DNA of 64,000 nt, from the NCBI GenBank assembly GCA_015178975.1, contig WHVD01000006.1:1488001-1552000 (forward strand), given 5' to 3'. Under the pieces are notes generated by a model that did not search any database, was not told the DNA's origin, and saw nothing but the letters and a program-made list of their open reading frames with translations. This DNA comes from Hysterangium stoloniferum. Taxonomy: Eukaryota > Basidiomycota > Agaricomycetes > Hysterangiales > Hysterangiaceae. Made by a program: the position numbers and the translations under genes. Position 1 is the stretch's first letter. Every line of letters starts with the position of its first letter. This document shows positions 31,676 through 43,261 of this stretch, piece by piece.

Positions 31676-31959
31676 TGTTGAATAAACAAATACATCGTAA
31701 GCTCCATGCATCAGCTGCCTTGCCTAACCAGATTAGTTCCGTCCTTTGTATTCGGAAATATAACTTGCCGTCCTCTTGGTCTATTCAATCTTAAACACAA
31801 TGATCATGCTTATTTACGGAACTTACTTGTAGTATCATGAGCCATGTAGTTCCGAATCTTACTTATACTCGTTCATTAGTTAGTTTCACCTCAGCTGTTT
31901 AGCCCCGCTCTCGCGTGCAAACACTGAGATAACTTCATTATCTAGCACTCTCTTTAACA
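31676..31959 (+). repeat. 3' LTR of the copia element (284 bp)
   Basis: TGTTGAATAAAC to CTCTTTAACA, preceded by a purine-rich TTGAGGGGGAG polypurine tract. Confidence 0.94.
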
Positions 31960-32390
31960 ACAAGGGATCTTATTGGGCCAACAACTCTGATAGAGGTGGC
32001 AAGGGTTTCCAACAGCTCTGATAGAGGTGGAATTAGATGTCCAACTGCCCAGATTGGGGTGGATTAGCCTGCTTGCTGCAGTGACACACAGATGTGGTGT
32101 AAATGGGTTGATAAAATTGGTTATATTCCATGGCTGGAGCAGAGCTCCTTATATACACTGAGATGTGAGACATTTAGAGACATATTGAACTTTATTTCTA
32201 TCCTATTTTAGCTATTTTACTTGGAATGTTTTAGACATTTCTGCCATTCTCTACTGTAGCATATATGATGACATAATGTATGACATAATATTCCCAGATG
32301 ACATAACATATGACTTAATATTCCCAAATGACATAATGTATGACATAATATTCCCGCGCTAGTGCGCGTGTGACACCTGTCGCGCCTTGT

Positions 32391-33026
32391 GACTGTCGCG
32401 CGCCTTTTGTGACTGTCGCGCGCTCTTGTGACTGTCGCGCGCCCTTGTGACTGTCGCGCGCCCTTGTGACTGTCGCGCGCCCTTGTGACTGTCGCGCGCC
32501 CTTGTGACTGTCGCGCGCCCTTGTGACTGTCGCGCGCCCTTGTGACTGTCGCGCGCCCTTGTGACTGTCGCGCGCCCTTGTGACTGTCGCGCGCCCTTGT
32601 GACTGTCGCGCGCCCTTGTGACTGTCGCGCGCCCTTGTGACTGTCGCGCGCCCTTGTGACTGTCGCGCGCCCTTGTGACTGTCGCGCGCCCTTGTGACTG
32701 TCGCGCGCCCTTGTGACTGTCGCGCGCCCTTGTGACTGTCGCGCGCCCTTGTGACTGTCGCGCGCCCTTGTGACTGTCGCGCGCCCTTGTGACTGTCGCG
32801 CGCCCTTGTGACTGTCGCGCGCCCTTGTGACTGTCGCGCGCCCTTGTGACTGTCGCGCGCCCTTGTGACTGTCGCGCGCCCTTGTGACTGTCGCGCGCCC
32901 TTGTGACTGTCGCGCGCCCTTGTGACTGTCGCGCGCCCTTGTGACTGTCGCGCGCCCTTGTGACTGTCGCGCGCCCTTGTGACTGTCGCGCGCCCTTGTG
33001 ACTGTCGCGCGCCCTTGTGACTGTCG
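32391..33026. repeat. 19-bp minisatellite, about 33 units
   Basis: Unit GACTGTCGCGCGCCCTTGT, repeated almost without variation from 32411 to 33018 (32 exact-length units), with diverged units at both ends. It is highly CpG-rich and contains the alternating GCGCGC. It sits inside LTR-C where the other copy (near 11360) has only a few bases. Because 19 is not a multiple of three, long open frames exist on the minus strand; these are artefacts of the repeat. Confidence 0.97.
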
Positions 33027-33329
33027 CACGTTGTGACGACGGTCACTTGTTGTGACGACCGGTCACGAATATTCCCGCGCGTTGTGTAATAGGCGCCAGG
33101 TGGCCGGTTTGAAGATATATATAGTTAAAAAAGAATAAAAAGTAGAAATTTCGTAGCTCCCTTAATTTATAAGATAAAAATGCAAAATAAATTGCATAAA
33201 TTCAATATAAATTAAGAGAATATTGTACAACTTTTATAATCGCGATATAAGTACATTTAGAAGCCTTTGTTAAGAATTCGTTTTGGGGAAATTGCGAAAA
33301 ATAGGAAAAACCTTTAAAAATACATAACA

Positions 33330-33541
33330 CTAACAATAGAGATTGTATTGGTTGGAGGTCTAACTCTATAAACATAGTGGAGCTTGGCTTCAACTTATGT
33401 GTTGCACCCTCACATGAACTGTCAGGTTGCTCCAGTATTTCGAACAGAGCAGATAGTACAATATGAATGAGAATCAACACTTAGCTTAGTTGACTGGGGG
33501 CTGAATCACTAAGAGTCAAAGGGTAGAGGGTCATGGCTTGC
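33330..33541. other. Degraded LTR remnant
   Basis: Between LTR-C and the next LTR-B. Contains a weak version of the shared LTR core (GGAGCTTGGCTTCAACTTAT near 33381), so it is probably part of an old LTR that may begin at 25819. No coding sequence. Confidence 0.4.
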
Positions 33542-34762
33542 TGTTAAGAACTGAAAACTGACTAGTGTTGGTAGGCTGACGGGGACCGATCGGAAGGACT
33601 TGGCTTCAGCTTATGTGCTGCACCCTCGCAAATATCCATCGGGTGTCCTTAAATTTTGGACAGGTGAAGACTAGTCCTATCAAGTACCTCTCGGCAAGTT
33701 ACCAATCGGAACCGAAGGATAAGTCGAGTGTTGGGCCAAGGGGTTGGGAACCGAGAGTGGGTGAGCACACGCAAAGGTGGATAGTGGGATATTTAGTATG
33801 AGACTTCTAGAGGTGTAAGAGGGTATTCTGAGTCAATATTCTGATTGCCTAGTAACTACAACTACAGCAGGTTCATATACAAATATTTGGTGTCTAGAAA
33901 ATACTAACTAGGAGCAGAGCGGAAAGCGGTATTGACAAATAAGCTTGACTAGGAACGGGAAGGTTACAATTAGTTCAGAGGCTGTGAAATAACCGAGAGC
34001 GGGATTACGAGAAAAGAAAATAGTCCGAGGATTACAAGTATTTATAGACATATGTGAAACATAGAGTAGAACGGATCATCATAATAAAAAGGGACATATC
34101 AGAGTGTGAAGAGTGGCGGAAGTTCTGACCATTCTATATACGAAGAAATGAGTAGAAAGGAAGGATATTGACCTATTCGGTGCAATATAAGAGAAAGTGA
34201 GAGAAAGAGCACGAGATGACGAAGGAGTCAACGAGTGCGATGGTTCGAGTGGAGGCCTCGACTATTACAGTTCGAGGCCAGAAGTGTTTAGCAGTTCAGA
34301 TATTGCTACTTATGTAGTAGCTGACACGTTACCCTGATCACCGCTCGTAGTAGACCTAGTTTGTGTCTTACGAGTGGTGGTTCTTGGGTTAAAGTGTGTC
34401 TGAGTTCTAATTGGTGCTGAGTGCACCCACAAGTATACACAATGCTTCGAACTAATGAAATATGCAATATTCGAAGAATATGAAAGATAGAAAAATATGA
34501 ATAGAATATGTAAAATATAAATGAAATAAAAGGAGTGTTTTACCACAATGATACTGTGGTAAAAGCATACTCCTCACACAGAGTTTAACCAGATAGTACG
34601 AGTATATTTTGACAGGGGCGTAAATGGAGTTTGATCACCGTGAAAGCATACATCAGCATTGGGAGACTGATGGTTTCCAGTGCGATGACTTGAATGATAA
34701 CTTGAATCGTCGATAGGTCGCAATAACCTCAGGGACCATCGGGTTGCGACACGGTCGTAACA
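33542..34762 (-). repeat. Solo LTR-B, TSD CTTGC, with an LTR-E inside
   Basis: On + TGTTAAGAACTG to GGTCGTAACA, perfect TSD CTTGC (33537-33541, 34763-34767). It holds an LTR-E at 34105-34578; without it the length is about 742 bp, as for other LTR-B copies. Confidence 0.93.
34105..34578. repeat. Solo LTR-E, TSD CAGAG
   Basis: 474 bp from TGTGAAGAGTGGCGG to ACTCCTCACA with TSD CAGAG (34100-34104, 34579-34583). It is the reverse orientation of the copies at 49403 and 58654. Confidence 0.93.
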
Positions 34763-36538
34763 CTTGCCAAAGACCAGTTATTAAAGGTATATCAGGGAGA
34801 AGGAAAGCAAAAGACTAAGAGGGGCTAATCTAAGTTGATATTTGAACTGAAGAATTGTAGTACACATGGAAGATCTTTATACTACATTGAGATGGGTGAT
34901 TGGAAGGCCGATTGAAGAAGTGAGGTGTGGGATGGATCACAGGGAGGTGATGATGAGGTGGAGAGAGATACATAGAAACTAATGTATGATACTAAGAAAA
35001 CAATACTAGGTGGCAAATAAAACATACATGGAGATGGAAATGGATGAAATGGTTGGAGCAGAGATGGAATGGGATGGGAGTATACTATAAATGAGTATTG
35101 GGGGCACTGCAAGGGTAATGGCATGAGAGGGGGTTCTGATAATGAGATGATGAGGGTTTCTTTGCAAAGAAAAAGTCATGGGGGTCCACAAACAAGGGGA
35201 TCCTAACAACAGTACAATTAGCTCTAATAAAGGTGTGCAAGATCCGCAACATGTTATTGTGTACTATAATATCAGATGTTTACTAGTAAAATTTATATTT
35301 CTACAAAACTCCATCTTTAAATAGTGATATATCTTCTGAGACTATTATATTGTTAACCACCAACCATGAGAAACAATTCTCCATATTATATCCTAAACAA
35401 TTCAGAGTCAATTAATAGAACCTATTGTATATAGTTTTCCAAGTTATGTAAGTATGTACTTGCTAATACATTTGTTGGTACTTTGTTTTTTAAAAGCCAA
35501 ACTGTAGTTACTTCCCAGTAAAATATGTGAGATATCATTGGAGATTTTTCATCCTGTGGCTTTCTTTATTAAGTGAAACCACCTATATATTCTTGGTATG
35601 TTGAATCAAGTAGAAATTGTTCAGATTGACAGACCCATTCCAATATAATACATATGTATTCAGAGATGTCAATGACATATATACTGTATGCATGAAATGG
35701 ACCATTTAGAAGGATATGCTTTTAAAAAGTCTTAATATTTTAATCTACTAAATTTTTTTATAATCTATTCAGGTCCTGAAAGATGCTTTGTTTCATAATA
35801 TACAAATAAGTTTTAAACATTCCCAAAGTTTGAAAACCCAAATTATTTTTGAATCACATCCCAAATGTTTAAATGACCTTTAGAGTATATTAGAATTTGG
35901 TATACTTAATAGTTTTCAGATATTCTCCTCAGGAATCAGCTTAGTGAGGTCATCAAGGTTCCTGATCATGTAAACAGGGTTTGGGTAGATAAAATGCCAT
36001 GGAATCTACCCAACCAGCCCACTATTGTTGTGGGTATGGATGGATATCTCTCCTTGTAATCTTGCATGACAGCTGTAACTTTCTCCTCAGCTATTCAGGA
36101 GGCATAGTGCATGTGCATGTCCCATCTATTGTTAGCAGGTTTGGCATGAACTGATTGGCCCTGGTACATATGCTGAAGCATTACTTGTTGTGGTGTGAAT
36201 TCCAAGATGACATAATCATATTGAACAAATAGTGCACCAGCTACTGGACCACTCAATTATTCTGGTTGTGGGGGTTGTTCTGGCTGACTGGGAGAAGTAT
36301 TTGTTGATGGTTCAACTTTGATCTGAGGGGACCATTTGATGGAGGCTTGCCTTTGGAAAGTCAATGAGGACTTTCTCATTGTGACATTGCTTGGCAGTTC
36401 AAGACCAGTGGTCTTCATTGTGGGAGAAAACTGCTCTGCATTGTCAGAGACCTTTGAATTGGCTCCTTACCCATAGTCATTGTAGATAGCTAGAGGTAGA
36501 GATTTTTGTTTTTCTTCATAGGAAAAGAATGGTCCAAC
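34763..36538. other. AT-rich stretch, no intact gene
   Basis: No LTR ends or MITE tips recognised. The minus strand from about 36215 to 35920 shows a run resembling decayed coding sequence (DYKERYPSIPTTIVGW type) with stops; family unknown. It resumes after the LTR-B at 40151. Confidence 0.4.
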
Positions 36539-36577
36539 TGTTAAGAACAAAAAACTGACTAATGTCAGTAGGCTGAT

Positions 36578-37197
36578 GGAGGATAACCGAAAACTTTAAA
36601 AGTTGTTTATCCACTAAAGTATATATATTTATATTGTTTGTTGTAAAATTAATATTTAATCAAATTCAGCCTATCAGATAATATTCTGGAGAATAAGGAA
36701 ATATTAATATTTATCTTGTATCTGACAAAAGTTAGTCAAACAAACATATATAGATTATCCTTTTGGGGATAAATTCCACAACATGGATTGGTTGGCCAGA
36801 TAGTTCTGGTTAACTTTCTAAACCAAATAAATTTAAATTATATGAACTACATTTGAAAGTTTGTATAATATACAAGAGAATGCATCTCATCCCAAAGATT
36901 AAGTCATAACCCAAATAATTTTGGTTAACTATAATGTTTGTGGACATTTTAAAAGTCATGGAGATACTAGAGAATGTATTTTATCCCAAAGATTAGGTAA
37001 CAACCCAGATAATCTTGTATAACCATGACATTTGTACATATTTTAAGGGAGTGTACAAGTCTTAAAGATAAAATTTTGGGTTAATGAAATATAAATTTCT
37101 AAAACATGTAGTCATAGCCAGGAGAAATAGTCTCACTTAAAAATATGAGGAGTTTTTCATAAAATTTTGTGTATTCAATGAATTGTGACTATCCTCC
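36578..37197. mobile_element. GGAGGATA-tipped MITE, copy 1
   Basis: 620 bp from GGAGGATAACC to TATCCTCC, TSD GAT, inserted at GAT/GGGG of the host LTR. AT-rich, no coding capacity, with internal direct repeats of about 95 bp (36830-37060). A second copy in reverse orientation is at 55975-56692. Tips and 3-bp TSD are compatible with a PIF/Harbinger-type non-autonomous element, but the assignment is open. Confidence 0.8.
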
Positions 37198-37450
37198 GAT
37201 GGGGACCGATTGGAAGGACTTGGGCTTCAGCTTATGTGCTGCACCCTTGCAAGTTACCATCAGGTGTCCTTAAAATTTGGGTGGGTGAAGACTAGTCCTA
37301 TTAAATTCCTCACAGTGAGTTACTGATCGGAAACTGAAGGATAAGTTGAGTGTCGGGCTGAGGGGTCAGAGACTGAAGATGGGTGAGCGCACACAGAGGC
37401 GGGGAGCAGGGTACTTAGAGTAAGGCTTATAAGAGATGTATGTGGGTGTT

Positions 37451-38837
37451 TGTAATGTATTCAGGGGATTCTCTTAGATAGCTCAATATATGCTATAGTG
37501 TCACAGAGCTTCAACAATAGAACAAGCAAAGGTCCAGTAATTTAAATACTGATAGATTAATGAGCTGTGCTATTAAGCTTAAACAACTCAAATCAATGCT
37601 TATTTTGATTATTGAAAGGTTCAATAGAACTGTGTATGACTCTTTTAGCAAATAAAAGGACTATTCCTTGAGAATAGGGGCTGGAAGCTGAATATATGCG
37701 CAGTAACTTGGCAGAGACTTGATATAAGAGCTTCGGATTCTTGTATGCTTATTTGTAACTATTAATAGTTATTTAACAAGGTGTTAAATAATTTATTAAT
37801 AGAGAAGATAATATGTATTGGATTATCTGAGTGCTTGTACTTGATTAATTCAATAAACTTAGGGCTGGGCCTTAAGTAATCTAGTATTGGTAGGGATTTC
37901 AGTAAGGATACTTAGATACTTATTAGGTTTATTATCTAGTTAATAAGCCTAAAGGGTAGCTGTGAGGCTGGGGGAACTTAGATGATTAGCTAAGTCCAAG
38001 AGTTGCTGATGAAGATTCAAGATGCTGCAAGTGTAGGTGCTTGCAGTGAGTGTATCAGACTAAGGCTATTATTGTCCTTAGGATGATGAGGTAAGCTTCT
38101 GTGCTGTACTGTAAAATGTGTGAGAGATAGATTGGTTTTATTGGAAACTTGGCCCTCCTTATATACATTTTGATAACTCAATGATTAGCTAACTATTTAG
38201 TTTATGAGGTCATTAGTGAGATCATAATGACCTCATATTCTACTCATTATTTACCCTTTGTCTATCATGTGATTTTCTTCTCTGAGACAAGGGTTGTAAC
38301 CTCTTGCTTGAACATGAAGGTTCAAGGCCGCGGTCCCGGGATGGAAGCAAACGATGAGTCGGCGGAACCTAATAATGACTCGGGTAGTCACGTTCGTGAC
38401 TTGTGTGACTCGGGTAGTCACAATCATGACTTGTGTGACTCGGGTAGTCACATTCGTGACTTGTGTGACTTGGGTAGTCACATTCGTGACTTGTGTGACT
38501 CGGGCAGTCACATTCGTGACCTTTGTGACATCCCGACACCGGAGGCTTATCTAATACGTCACATGACTCCAAAATGCACAAACTAGGCTGCAGCAAGGTG
38601 CCGAAAGGTAATAACTAAGTAAATAAAATATAAATAATTAGTTAAAAATTATAATAAATTAACTAAGATATAATAGCATAATATGAGTTCATATATGCTA
38701 TTATTATGTGAAGTTAAAAGGAATAGAGCCTTATATTTCACAATAAAAATATAATAAAAATACAATAAATTCGAAAGAATATTAAATAATCCAAAGAAAA
38801 TTAAGAGGATATTATGAGATGATGCTGATACATCACA
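37451..38837 (-). repeat. Solo LTR-D, TSD GTGTT
   Basis: 1387 bp, on + TGTAATGTATTCAGG to GATACATCACA, TSD GTGTT (37446-37450, 38838-38842). Sense is minus, from TATATAAGGAGGG near 38165 on that strand. It has the same length as the copy at 61490-62876. Confidence 0.94.
38383..38532. repeat. 30-bp tandem repeat in LTR-D, about five units
   Basis: Unit starts GTGACTCGGGTAGTCACATT and is 30 bp, about 4.7 copies. Each unit contains inverted GTGACT/AGTCAC arms. The 30-bp period gives a repeating ten-residue pattern in open frames on both strands, which I do not regard as a gene. Confidence 0.9.
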
Positions 38838-39117
38838 GTGTTCTGAGTCGATATTCTGATTGCCTAGTAGCTACAATTACAGTGGGTCTATATATGAGTT
38901 ATCAGCATCTAGAAAATACTAACTAAGGGAAGAGCGGAAACATTATTGACAAATAAGCTTGACTAGGAACCAGAAGGTTATGATAGTTCAGAGGCTGTGA
39001 TTAACCAAGAGCGGAATTATGAGAAAAGGAAATAGTCCAAGGGTTACAGGTATATATGGCATAGGTGAAACATAGAGTAGAGTGGATCAACATAAGTAAA
39101 AAGGGGACATATGTATC

Positions 39118-39937
39118 TGTTAGGATATACACACAGGCCAGGTTTCCGGAGAAACCCGTGGGATATCCGGTAGGACTTGGCTTCAGCTTATAGGCTGCGC
39201 CCTTGCTAGATCGTGTTGTCCAATTTCAAACGGACAGACGGGGAGTCTGGGGAGTCTGGGCGGGGTTCGTGGGTCGTAGGTCATAAGTCAGGGGACGTGG
39301 GTCGTGAGTCGAGATAGTTGAGAGAGATAGATGCGCCGGAGCCTGTGGGCTCCGACTAGTGAAAGCGATGTGAATCAAGTAAGGTTTTTAGAGTGGAAAA
39401 TGTTATTAGATTACTGGGGGAAATCTAAGCTAATTTTCTGACTGGATTGTATGTTCAACATCTGCCAGTTTATATAGACCATGGAGTGAATGACATACCA
39501 AATCCAGTAATGGTGAAACGAAACTAACAAAACATGAAATGGGAATAGTAAACACCAAATTGGTGTTAGGAATGGAACGGAACGGAGTGGAGTCCGAATC
39601 ATGACAAAGCATAACCCATAACAGGAAATGGAGCGGGAGGGGAGTGCTAAATCGTGACAGGTCATTTGACTAAAACAGGAACAGGGCTCGATTAGAGCGG
39701 TAACGGGATTCTAAGCGGGGACCAGTGACTGATGCGTGGGACGAAGACGGACATAGACAGAGACGGAGTTCGGGGGAAGTCCAGTGACTGATATGTGTCA
39801 TATTGAGGTCGAACGTAACTAGTCTTGATGTAAGGGAGTCTGGGTGGGAAATCCTATAAACAGATGATTGGTGCTTGTAGCACGTGGGGGCGTACGGGTT
39901 AGTGCCTGGAGTCTGGCAGGATTGTCTGGTCGTAACA
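39118..39937 (-). repeat. Solo LTR-A, TSD GTATC/GTATG
   Basis: 820 bp, on + TGTTAGGATAC to GGTCGTAACA. Flanking five bases GTATC and GTATG differ by one base. It is inserted in the LTR-B of 36539-40150. Confidence 0.88.
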
Positions 39938-40150
39938 GTATGTATCAAAGTATAACCAGATAGTACCAGATAGTACAAGTATAATTTGACAGGGGCATAA
40001 ATGGGGTTTGATTGCTGTGAAGGCATATGTCAGTGTTGGGCGACCAACAGTTTCCGATACGATGACTTGATTAATAACTAGAAATGTCAGTCGACGGTAA
40101 TATCCTTGGGAACTGTCAGGTTGTGACACAGTTGTGACACAGTCATAACA

Positions 40151-40457
40151 CCAACCCAGATCACCACTGTGAAGAGTTGTTGGAATTCTAACTATTTGAT
40201 ATACAAAGAGTATTAACCCTCTAGGTAATTGACTATTAAAGTACAATACAAATAGGTGTAAAGTAGTAATTGCCATAAGCAACTGTACAGTTGTCAGAGG
40301 TGACTAGAATAAAGGAAGGTGAGAATCCACCTTAATGGTACATTCCCCTGTCAAGTAGACTAGATAGAGTAATGTAAAGAAAAGAGATGGTTTGAAAGAA
40401 GAAGTAGATGAATGTGAGGAGTACAGTTGTTGATGAGTGAGTTTGAGGATGAGTTCT
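40151..40457. other. Short unassigned stretch
   Basis: Begins with GTGAAGAGTTGTTGG near 40169, which loosely resembles an LTR-E end; nothing else recognised. Confidence 0.3.
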
Positions 40458-41819
40458 TGTTATGACCGTGTTGCAACTGTGTCGCAACCCGATGGTCCCC
40501 AAGGATATTACTGTCGATTGACGTTTCTAGTTATTGATCAAGTCATCGTATCAGAAACCATTGGTCACCCGACACTGACGTATGCCTTCATGGCAATCAA
40601 ACCCCATTTATGCCCCTGTCAAATTATACTTGTACTATCTGGTTATACTTTGATATGTCCCCTTTTTACTTATGTTGATTTTCTCTACTCTATGTTTCAC
40701 CTATGCCATATATACCTATAACCCTTGGACTATTTCCTTTTCTCATAATTCTGCTCTTGGTTAATCATGGCCTCTGAACTTATCATAACCTTCCAGTTCC
40801 TAGTCAAGCTTATTTGTCAATAATGTTTCTGCTCTTCCCTTAGTTAGTATTTTCTAGATGCCGATAACTCATATATAGACCCACTGTAATTGTAGCTACT
40901 AGGAAATCAGAATATTGATTCAGAACACCCACATACATCTCTTATAAGCCTTACTCTAAGTACCCCACTCCCCACCTCTGTGTGTGCTTGCCTATCTTTG
41001 GTCTCTGACCCCTCGGCCTGGCACTCAACTTATCCTTCGGTTTCCAATTGGTAACTCACTGTGAGGAATTCAATAGGACTAGTCTTCACCCACCTGAAAT
41101 TTAAGGACACCCAATGGTAACTTGCAAGGGCACAGCACATAAGCTGAAGCCAAGTCCTTCCGATTGGTCCCCATAGGCCTACTGTGAGAGGTACTGTGAA
41201 ATATACTCTGAAATATAGTCTGGACAAGCCCAAACTATATTTCCATTATTATTTCTATTTTCTCTCTATTTTATTATGTGCATATATTTAGTTCAATGAC
41301 CTATGCATTCGGTACATTGACTCTTGTGGGCACATACACGCCAGACCTATGTATTCTAGCACCGATAGTTAGAACTCAGACACTTTTACCCTGTAACCAT
41401 GACTTGCCCAGACACCCACTTAGTGTCCTGCAAGTTGTGATTGGGGGGTATCGTCTTGACTGTCACAGATGGGCCTTAACTACCAGCGCAATCACAGTTT
41501 TGAACTATACTAGTCAAAACTCGAACCATTATCTCAATCTGTGCAGACTATATCTGCACTACTCTGTTTATTTGACTCTCTCGTTATTTCCTTAAGCACT
41601 CGAGCAGTCACTCAGAATCGTACTTCAAAGTCAATTCTCTTTTATTCGTCTTAGTTTTCTATTCTACTTAAGATAGCTAATCCTCTCAACTGTATTGAAC
41701 TAGATAGTCAATACATTGTCATGTCATCTAAATGGTCGATATTCTTCATATATAGAAATGGTTAGAACTTCCACCACTCTTCACACCTACTGACATTAGT
41801 CAGTTTTCTGTTCTTAACA
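40458..41819 (+). repeat. Solo LTR-B, TSD GTTCT, with an LTR-E inside
   Basis: TGTTATGACCGTG to TTCTTAACA, perfect TSD GTTCT (40453-40457, 41820-41824). The TATA-like CATATATAGACC near 40868 is followed by AATCAGAATAT near 40907. It contains an LTR-E at 41183-41785. Confidence 0.92.
41183..41785. repeat. Solo LTR-E, TSD CCTAC
   Basis: 603 bp from TGTGAGAGG to CACTCTTCACA, TSD CCTAC (41178-41182, 41786-41790). The interior is diverged from the other LTR-E copies, but the GAACTTCCACCACTCTTCACA end is clear. Confidence 0.85.
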
Positions 41820-43018
41820 GTTCTAGGCTTTGATTGTAAAAGTACAAAGCTGAGAATAAGACATTCAGATTCAAGTATGGCCATTTGAGATGGCTGAGAT
41901 GATACCCCAATCACAGCTTGTAGTGGACACTCAAAGGATGTAGCAAGTTGTGGTTTCTGGGTAAAAATGTCCAGCATCTATTACACCTACTATTGTACAT
42001 GTGATGGTTGTGTAATAGATTCGGCTATTTACTCTCTCAAATAGTTAACAAACATTGACATGGCAAGGGATTCAAGAAAGAACAAATAAAGGTCCAGTAA
42101 TTTAAATACTGGTAGATTAATTAGCTGCGCTATTAAGCTTAAACAACTAAAGTCAATATTTGTTTGGTCTCTTGAAAAATTCAGATGAACTTGTAGTGAT
42201 GTGCTCTACAAAAGTTAAGTTCTTCTTAAGAATAAAGGTTTGGGAGCTGAATGTATGCACAATAAGTCAGAAGAAACTCGTTGTAAGCCTTCGCTTTCTT
42301 GTAGCCTTTTAGTTTACTATTTATAAAGATTTAACAAGTTGTTAAATAATTTATAAATAGAGATATTGTCCGAGAGTCAAATATCCAAGTGTTTGTTTAA
42401 AGATTGATTAACTGTGCTGTTAATGTGGGCTCTTGAATAACCTAAATGGGCAGGGATTTCAGTAATAAGAATTTAGATTTATTTAAGTGATTAGTAAGTC
42501 TAAAGGTTTCCGGGAAGCTGAGGGAACTTAGATGAATTAGCTAAGTTCAAGAGTGCTGACAAAGAGTTCAAGATTCTGCAAGTGTAGGTGCTTGCAGTTA
42601 GATAATTTCACACTAAGGCTATTATTCTGTCCTTTAGTATGAAAGCTGTTGCTTCTGAGCTGGTGCTGTTGATAGTAGTCATTATTCAAGATTTAGGCCT
42701 TCTTTTATACATGTAGACAGTTCTGGTTAATAATATCTAAATAACTAAATAGGAAATTATTAGAAGCTTCTACAAGTTTCCATAATTCTGCTATGATATC
42801 ATAGCTATCACCTGACTTGAAGATCCAAGCTGTTTGAGTCAGAAGACATGTCTGGGATGGCCAAGAGTGGAAGCAAAACAGGCCAGGTGGCCAAAACGGA
42901 AGTAAACCCAGCTGGGCGGCTGTGAAAACTATACGTGATGACTTGTGAATGTGTCATCATGTGATGTCACATGATCAAGCGATAATAATGTGCATATATC
43001 TAGTAATATAATATAATA
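41820..43018 (-). repeat. Diverged LTR-D-like sequence, left part
   Basis: From about 42010 the sequence parallels LTR-D (AAAGGTCCAGTAATTTAAATACTG, the GCAAGTGTAGGTGCTTGCAG run, CTAAGGCTATTATT) but is clearly diverged. It is interrupted at 43019 by a copia-derived element and resumes at 46220-46368. 41820-42010 is unassigned. Confidence 0.65.
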
Positions 43019-43244
43019 TGTTGGAAGGTGAAGAAAACACTGTTCTGCTTTTCCTGATCAGGGGGCAATATGAGCTGAGACATAAAGGTTCTTCCGCCCT
43101 TTGTTCTCGGGCATTTCACCCCAACTCCCCCAGCGCCTACATAATCGAGAAAACATATATAAATGAGGCAACTACTGTATAGTTACAAGTGGTCTGTTAT
43201 ACTTATCCATGACTCCCTAATAATATGGGTCTTGAATTCTAACA
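43019..43244 (+). repeat. 5' LTR (226 bp) of the copia-derived element
   Basis: TGTTGGAAGGTG to TTGAATTCTAACA. Contains a TATATAAATGAGG promoter-like motif near 43159. Nearly identical to 45994-46219, suggesting a fairly recent insertion. Confidence 0.95.
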
Positions 43245-43261
43245 GGTTATGGGCCCCGGCT
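43245..43261 (+). promoter_or_regulatory. Primer-binding site of the copia-derived element
   Basis: GGTTATGGGCCCCGGCT begins at the LTR end and pairs with the initiator-Met tRNA anticodon arm, as in the copia at 27060. Confidence 0.7.

Larger units (their letters stand above)
26658..31959 (+). mobile_element. Complete Ty1/copia retrotransposon, TSD ACAAG
   Basis: A 5302-bp element with LTRs at both ends and TSD ACAAG (26653-26657, 31960-31964). It has a priming site matching the initiator-Met tRNA anticodon arm and the copia order gag, protease, integrase, RT, RNase H. Four in-frame TGA stops and one 4-bp insertion break the polyprotein. It is inserted in LTR-C in the opposite orientation. 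Confidence 0.96.
25901..33329 (-). repeat. LTR-C copy, TSD CTAAC, holding a copia element and a minisatellite
   Basis: Bounded by TGTAATGTATTAG and ATACATAACA on the + strand, with perfect TSD CTAAC (25896-25900, 33330-33334). Without its inserts it is close in length to the copy at 10362-11635. TATATAAGGAGC on the minus strand (near 32145) sets orientation. The copia element at 26658-31959 and the 19-bp array at 32391-33026 are inside it. Confidence 0.9.
36539..40150 (-). repeat. Solo LTR-B, TSD CCAAC, with three nested insertions
   Basis: Starts TGTTAAGAAC and ends CAGTCATAACA on +, perfect TSD CCAAC (36534-36538, 40151-40155). Inside are a MITE (36578-37197), an LTR-D (37451-38837) and an LTR-A (39118-39937). 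Each has its own TSD. Confidence 0.92.

Noticed and set aside
32391-33026. CRISPR-like array
   Set aside because: Units are contiguous without unique spacers, and the window is fungal; it is a minisatellite.
32217-33046. Two long overlapping open frames on the minus strand (about 240-270 codons)
   Set aside because: They arise from the 19-bp minisatellite, which has no stop in several frames; the protein is only a repeated 19-residue pattern.
38227-38586. ORF with a repeating DSGSHIRDLC-like pattern, and its mirror at 61741-62100
   Set aside because: Product of the 30-bp tandem repeat inside LTR-D; open frames exist on both strands and flanks are LTR.
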